From Verrucomicrobiales bacterium (lineage in GTDB: Bacteria > Verrucomicrobiota > Verrucomicrobiia > Methylacidiphilales > JAAUTS01): 17,576 nucleotides of DNA. Where the stretch lies: NCBI GenBank assembly GCA_031279715.1, contig JAITHY010000243.1, forward strand, positions 1 through 17,576. The letters are read 5' to 3'. Each line of letters opens with the position of its first letter. The stretch's first letter is position 1. Below, piece after piece: positions 14,701-17,576 of the stretch. A program made the position numbers and the translations under genes. Below the pieces are notes generated by a model that worked only from the letters and a program-made list of their open reading frames with translations, ran no database searches and was not told where the DNA came from.

Positions 14701-15744
14701 TTATTTTGCGATTTTCTTGAGCAGGTCGACGCAACGGTTGGAGTAGCCCCACTCGTTGTCATACCAGCTTACCAGTTTGAAGAATTTGCTGTTCAACTCG
14801 ATGCCGCTGCCGGCGTCGAAGATGCTGGAGTGTTGGTCGTGGATGAAGTCGCTGGAGCACACTTCGTCCGCGGTGTAGCCGAGGATGCCTTTCAGGTAGG
14901 TTTCGCTGGCCTTCTTCATTGCCGCGCAAATTTCCTGGTAACTGGTTTCCTTGACTGTGCGCACGGTCAAGTCAACCACGCTGACGGTGGGCGTCGGCAC
15001 GCGGAAGGACATGCCGGTGAGCTTGCCTTTTACCTCGGGGATGGCCAGGCCGACGGCTTTGGCCGCGCCGGTGGTGGAGGGGATGATGTTGATGGCGGCG
15101 GAGCGTCCACCTTTCCAATCCTTGCGGCTGGGGCCGTCGACGGTTTTCTGCGTGGCGGTGTAGCTGTGGACGGTGGTCATCAGGCCTTCCTCAATGCCAA
15201 AGCCCTCTTTGAGCAGGACGTGCACCACGGGGGCCAGGCAGTTAGTGGTACAACTGGCGTTGGAGATGATGTGGTGTTGCTCGGCGACGTACTTGTGGTC
15301 GTTGACGCCGATGACGATGGTGATGTCCTCATTCTTCGCCGGGGCGCTGATGATGACCTTCTTTGCGCCGGCATCAAGGTGGCCTTTGGCCTTGGTGGCG
15401 TCGGTGAACAGGCCGGTGGATTCGATGACGTAATCCACGCCCAGCGCCTTCCACGGCAACGCGGCGGGGCCTTCCTTGACGGCGAGGCACTTGATTTTGT
15501 GTCCGTTGACCACCAGCGTGTCGTCCTCGGCGACGGTGGGGGCGGATTTTTCGCTGTGGACGGTGCCGTTGAAGCGTCCTTGGGTGGAGTCATACTTCAC
15601 CAGATAAGCGAGGTTGTCCGCGGGAACCAAATCGTTGACTGCCACCACGTCCACTTCCTTGCCAAGCAAGCCTTGATCCACGATGGCGCGGAAGACCAGG
15701 CGGCCGATGCGACCGAAACCGTTAATACCAACTTTAATACTCAT
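14701..15744 (-). CDS. gapA: Glyceraldehyde-3-phosphate dehydrogenase, type I
   Basis: A 347-residue glycolytic enzyme that converts glyceraldehyde 3-phosphate to 1,3-bisphosphoglycerate with NAD. The N-terminal Rossmann motif INGFGRIGR (8-16) is intact, the catalytic cysteine is C165 in SNASCTTNC, and the C-terminal WYDNEWGYSNR is typical. Aspartate after the second beta strand is replaced by VNDLV, as in NAD-type enzymes (Asn-Asp), so NAD preference is likely. The gene has its own promoter, a weak AGAAAG ribosome site about 10 nt before the ATG, and an intrinsic terminator. The single CGCTGAC word (14979-14985) falls on PTVSVVDL, a naturally conserved stretch. Confidence 0.97.
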   Translation of the reverse strand: MSIKVGINGFGRIGRLVFRAIVDQGLLGKEVDVVAVNDLVPADNLAYLVKYDSTQGRFNGTVHSEKSAPTVAEDDTLVVNGHKIKCLAVKEGPAALPWKALGVDYVIESTGLFTDATKAKGHLDAGAKKVIISAPAKNEDITIVIGVNDHKYVAEQHHIISNASCTTNCLAPVVHVLLKEGFGIEEGLMTTVHSYTATQKTVDGPSRKDWKGGRSAAINIIPSTTGAAKAVGLAIPEVKGKLTGMSFRVPTPTVSVVDLTVRTVKETSYQEICAAMKKASETYLKGILGYTADEVCSSDFIHDQHSSIFDAGSGIELNSKFFKLVSWYDNEWGYSNRCVDLLKKIAK

Positions 15745-15782
15745 TTGAATGTTCTTTCTATTGTTAGGGTTAAGCGGGAAGA

Positions 15783-15810
15783 ACTATAGGTCCCGCGCTC
15801 CTCAGGTCAA
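15783..15810 (-). promoter_or_regulatory. Promoter of gapA
   Basis: On the minus strand TTGACC (15810-15805), a 16-bp spacer and TATAGT (15788-15783) lie about 39 bp before the gapA ATG. This is the best sigma-70 match in the window and would give a normal leader of about 30 nt, unlike the leaderless candidates. Confidence 0.65.
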
Positions 15811-15828
15811 GGGGGAAATGCCGGGCGG

Positions 15829-17325
15829 CTACAGCAAATTTGCCGCCATCTCCGCCATCGGGCTGCGCTCGCCTTTGAACAGGTTGACGTGCGCCATGAA
15901 CGGCTGCCCTGCCAGGCGGCTGCGGGTGTACACCAGGCCGTTGGTGTGCGCGTCCACGTACGGGTTGTCAATCTGCGCAAGGTCGCCGATGAGAATCAGC
16001 TTGCTGCCCTTGCCCATGCGTGTCACCAGCGTCTTGGCTTCATGCGGGGTTAACTGCTGCGCTTCGTCGACGATGAAAATGCTGTTGGGGATGCTGCGTC
16101 CGCGGATGTGTGCCATGGCTTCGATTTCCAGCGTGCCGTTCTGCAACAGCAGCGCGTACGGTGGCAGCGGTTTCAGGGGGGACTCGGAGGTTTGTTTGCG
16201 CTGGCTCTGGCGCTGACGGTCAAACAACTCCGGTGTCTTCGGCTTGGATAACAGCAAATCCAGCGCATCATAAGCGGGCTGCACCCATGGCTGCATTTTT
16301 TCCTCCTTGCCGCCGGGGAGGTAGCCGATGTCCTTGCCCGTGGGCATGATGACGCGGGTGATGAGCAGTTTGTCATACACTCCCTGCTGTACTTGTTGCA
16401 ATGCCGCGCCGACGCTCAGCAGGGTCTTCCCCGTGCCCGCCTTGCCATACACCGTCACCAGCGTCAGCTCCGGGTCAAATAATGCGTCGAGCAGAAAACG
16501 TTGCCCCAAGTTGGCGGCCTTGAAGACGCGCCCGCCGCGGATGGTAATACAATCGTGCCGCAATTTGCGAAACCGCCCGCCCCCTGTGTGCTGCGCGGGG
16601 AGGCCATGCGTCGGGTCATCCTGGTTGACCAGCAGCGTATATTTGTTCAACTCCGGCAGCCGGTCTTTGCTGATGAGCAGTTCCCCCTGGCTGGCGAAAG
16701 CCTGTACGCGGTGCGCGGGCAAGGCCAGCGTGTCATACTCCTCATGATGAGCGGGATGAACTGTGCGGGTGATGTCCGAGTCTTCCACACGGTCAGTGCG
16801 GTAATCTTCCACCTCCAGGCCCAGAGCTTTCGCTTTAAGTTGCATGTTCAGGTCCTTCGACACCAAAATCGTCGGCGGTATCTCATTGTCAGCGATGTAG
16901 GCGGCGGTGGCCAGGATGCGGTTGTCGGGCGTGGCCAGGTCGGGGAACAGGGTTTTGACCAGTTGAAAGCGTGGAGAGTCCGCCGTCAGCACCCAATTCT
17001 CGTTGATGAAGCGGATGTGTCGGTTGATGGCGACGCGGATTTTGCCTCCGTTGGCCAAGAGCACACCGTTTTGCATGTCCTTGGTGGTTTTGAAAATGGC
17101 GGAGAGGTGGCGGTGTACCTCGCGGGCATGGGCGCCGCGCGTGGTGGACTCCGCCTTGAAACGGTCCAACTCCTCCAGCACTTCGACAGGAATCCACACC
17201 ACATGTTCCTTGAATTGGAAGACCGACTGCGGGTCATGGATGAGAATGTTGGTATCAAGGACATATTGTTTGATCCGGTGAATTTTTTTGCTCACAAGAA
17301 TAATCAAGCGCAAGCACGTTTGCAT
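15829..17325 (-). CDS. PIN-PhoH ATPase (PhoH2/YlaK type)
   Basis: From ATG 17325 (MQTCLRLIILVSKK) the protein is 498 residues; GTG 17295 is an equally possible start just before the PIN domain, and a longer frame to 17460 is rejected as upstream DNA. The PIN nuclease domain covers about 20-165, with acidic residues at D24 (YVLDTNIL), E48-E51, D134 (TPDNRIL) and D158 (SKDLN). The PhoH domain covers about 265-495, with Walker A GKAGTGKT (294-301) and Walker B FIVDEAQQ (417-424). Such fusions are thought to be ATP-driven RNA unwinding and cleaving enzymes. A basic, polar stretch near 365-388 (DRQRQSQRKQTS) separates the ATPase motifs and holds one CGCTGAC word. It lies upstream of gapA on the same strand, 84 bp apart. 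Confidence 0.93.
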   Translation of the reverse strand: MQTCLRLIILVSKKIHRIKQYVLDTNILIHDPQSVFQFKEHVVWIPVEVLEELDRFKAESTTRGAHAREVHRHLSAIFKTTKDMQNGVLLANGGKIRVAINRHIRFINENWVLTADSPRFQLVKTLFPDLATPDNRILATAAYIADNEIPPTILVSKDLNMQLKAKALGLEVEDYRTDRVEDSDITRTVHPAHHEEYDTLALPAHRVQAFASQGELLISKDRLPELNKYTLLVNQDDPTHGLPAQHTGGGRFRKLRHDCITIRGGRVFKAANLGQRFLLDALFDPELTLVTVYGKAGTGKTLLSVGAALQQVQQGVYDKLLITRVIMPTGKDIGYLPGGKEEKMQPWVQPAYDALDLLLSKPKTPELFDRQRQSQRKQTSESPLKPLPPYALLLQNGTLEIEAMAHIRGRSIPNSIFIVDEAQQLTPHEAKTLVTRMGKGSKLILIGDLAQIDNPYVDAHTNGLVYTRSRLAGQPFMAHVNLFKGERSPMAEMAANLL

Positions 17326-17513
17326 GTACAGTAAAAACGCACCGCCGGATCTTTTACCCGCAAGCTTGCCATCCGCTGTTGCATCCGGCTGTTGGGGCTT
17401 TAGGGCAAATCGACATTCCATCCCATCGGGATGGACGCTCCCGCGAAAAATAATTTGCAATAAATATAAAAAACCCTTGACGGGGCATGGTTTTTGTATA
17501 GCCTAAGCGGCCT

Positions 17514-17576
17514 ATGGTGCAGAATACAATTCGCCAATTCGCCAATTCGCCAATTCGCCTTATGAGCCATCTCCGC
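17514..17576 (+). CDS. Possible start of a gene running off the right edge
   Basis: From ATG 17514 an open frame of 21 codons reaches the last base. It follows a TTGACG at 17477-17482 and an A+T-rich TATA stretch at 17497-17500, but the spacing of these boxes is short. A second in-frame ATG at 17562 lies after the tandem repeat and is an alternative start. The product cannot be named. Confidence 0.3.
   Translation, partial: MVQNTIRQFANSPIRLMSHLR
17528..17559. repeat. Four tandem copies of AATTCGCC
   Basis: The 8-bp unit is repeated exactly four times without interruption. Since eight is not a multiple of three, gain or loss of a unit would shift the frame that opens at 17514. Confidence 0.95.

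Noticed and set aside
14830..15789. Plus-strand open frame of 319 codons
   Set aside because: Antisense to gapA; a high-G+C shadow frame.
16501..17334. Plus-strand open frame of 277 codons
   Set aside because: Antisense to the PIN-PhoH gene, which has intact PIN and Walker motifs.
17477..17502. Sigma-54-type promoter (GGGCATG-N4-TTGTA)
   Set aside because: The invariant GC of the -12 element is GT here, and the TTGACG with TATAGC reading has a 14-bp spacer; neither is convincing.

Overview
The window is about 60% G+C by eye and gene-dense on both strands, with no gap over 300 bases; the largest gap is 12987-13161. From gene content it most resembles a member of the PVC group, probably Verrucomicrobiota. 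The pointers are a MSEP-CTERM-type membrane protein, paired small bactofilins, a short Hsp33-like protein and a stand-alone LuxC/LuxE-like pair. This placement rests on remembered family distributions, not on a search. I see no phage, transposase, integrase, CRISPR array or rRNA.

Layout, left to right: a polytopic membrane protein with a VIT-like domain (minus strand, runs off the left edge); a divergent helical-repeat protein of unknown function; NagZ-type beta-N-acetylhexosaminidase (minus); a small RelE/ParE-like protein overlapping a membrane-anchored VWA protein (plus); two adjacent bactofilins (minus), one with zinc ribbons; a LuxE-like acyl ligase followed by a LuxC-like acyl-CoA reductase, then PdxH (plus); an Hsp33-like redox chaperone (minus); two CAT-anticodon tRNAs (minus), one an initiator; a ClcB-like chloride transporter with CBS domains (plus); then a minus-strand block of META-domain lipoprotein, CysK, GapA and a PIN-PhoH ATPase. 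A possible new plus-strand gene begins at the right edge, carrying four copies of an 8-bp tandem repeat.

Most genes are housekeeping or envelope related. Functional groupings are the LuxE/LuxC pair (acyl activation and reduction to aldehyde), the bactofilin pair (envelope-associated polymer), and NagZ, bactofilins, VWA and MSEP-type proteins as a loose envelope theme. CysK and the lipoprotein look like one transcript; gapA has its own promoter and terminator.

The strongest unexplained signal is at the DNA level. The non-palindromic word CGCTGAC (reverse GTCAGCG) occurs about 72 times by hand count, roughly one per 245 bp. About 27 copies extend to CGCTGACNRTGA. Copies lie on both strands, inside genes in all five reading frames that avoid a stop, and in gaps, including between the tRNAs. 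They are dense in weakly conserved genes and sparse in cysK, gapA and phoH. No known feature in the window explains this; it looks like a genome-wide signature word comparable in kind to uptake sequences or HIP1, but with a sequence I do not recognise. A second pattern is a -10-like hexamer ending exactly 6 nt before the start codon of five genes, suggesting leaderless transcripts.
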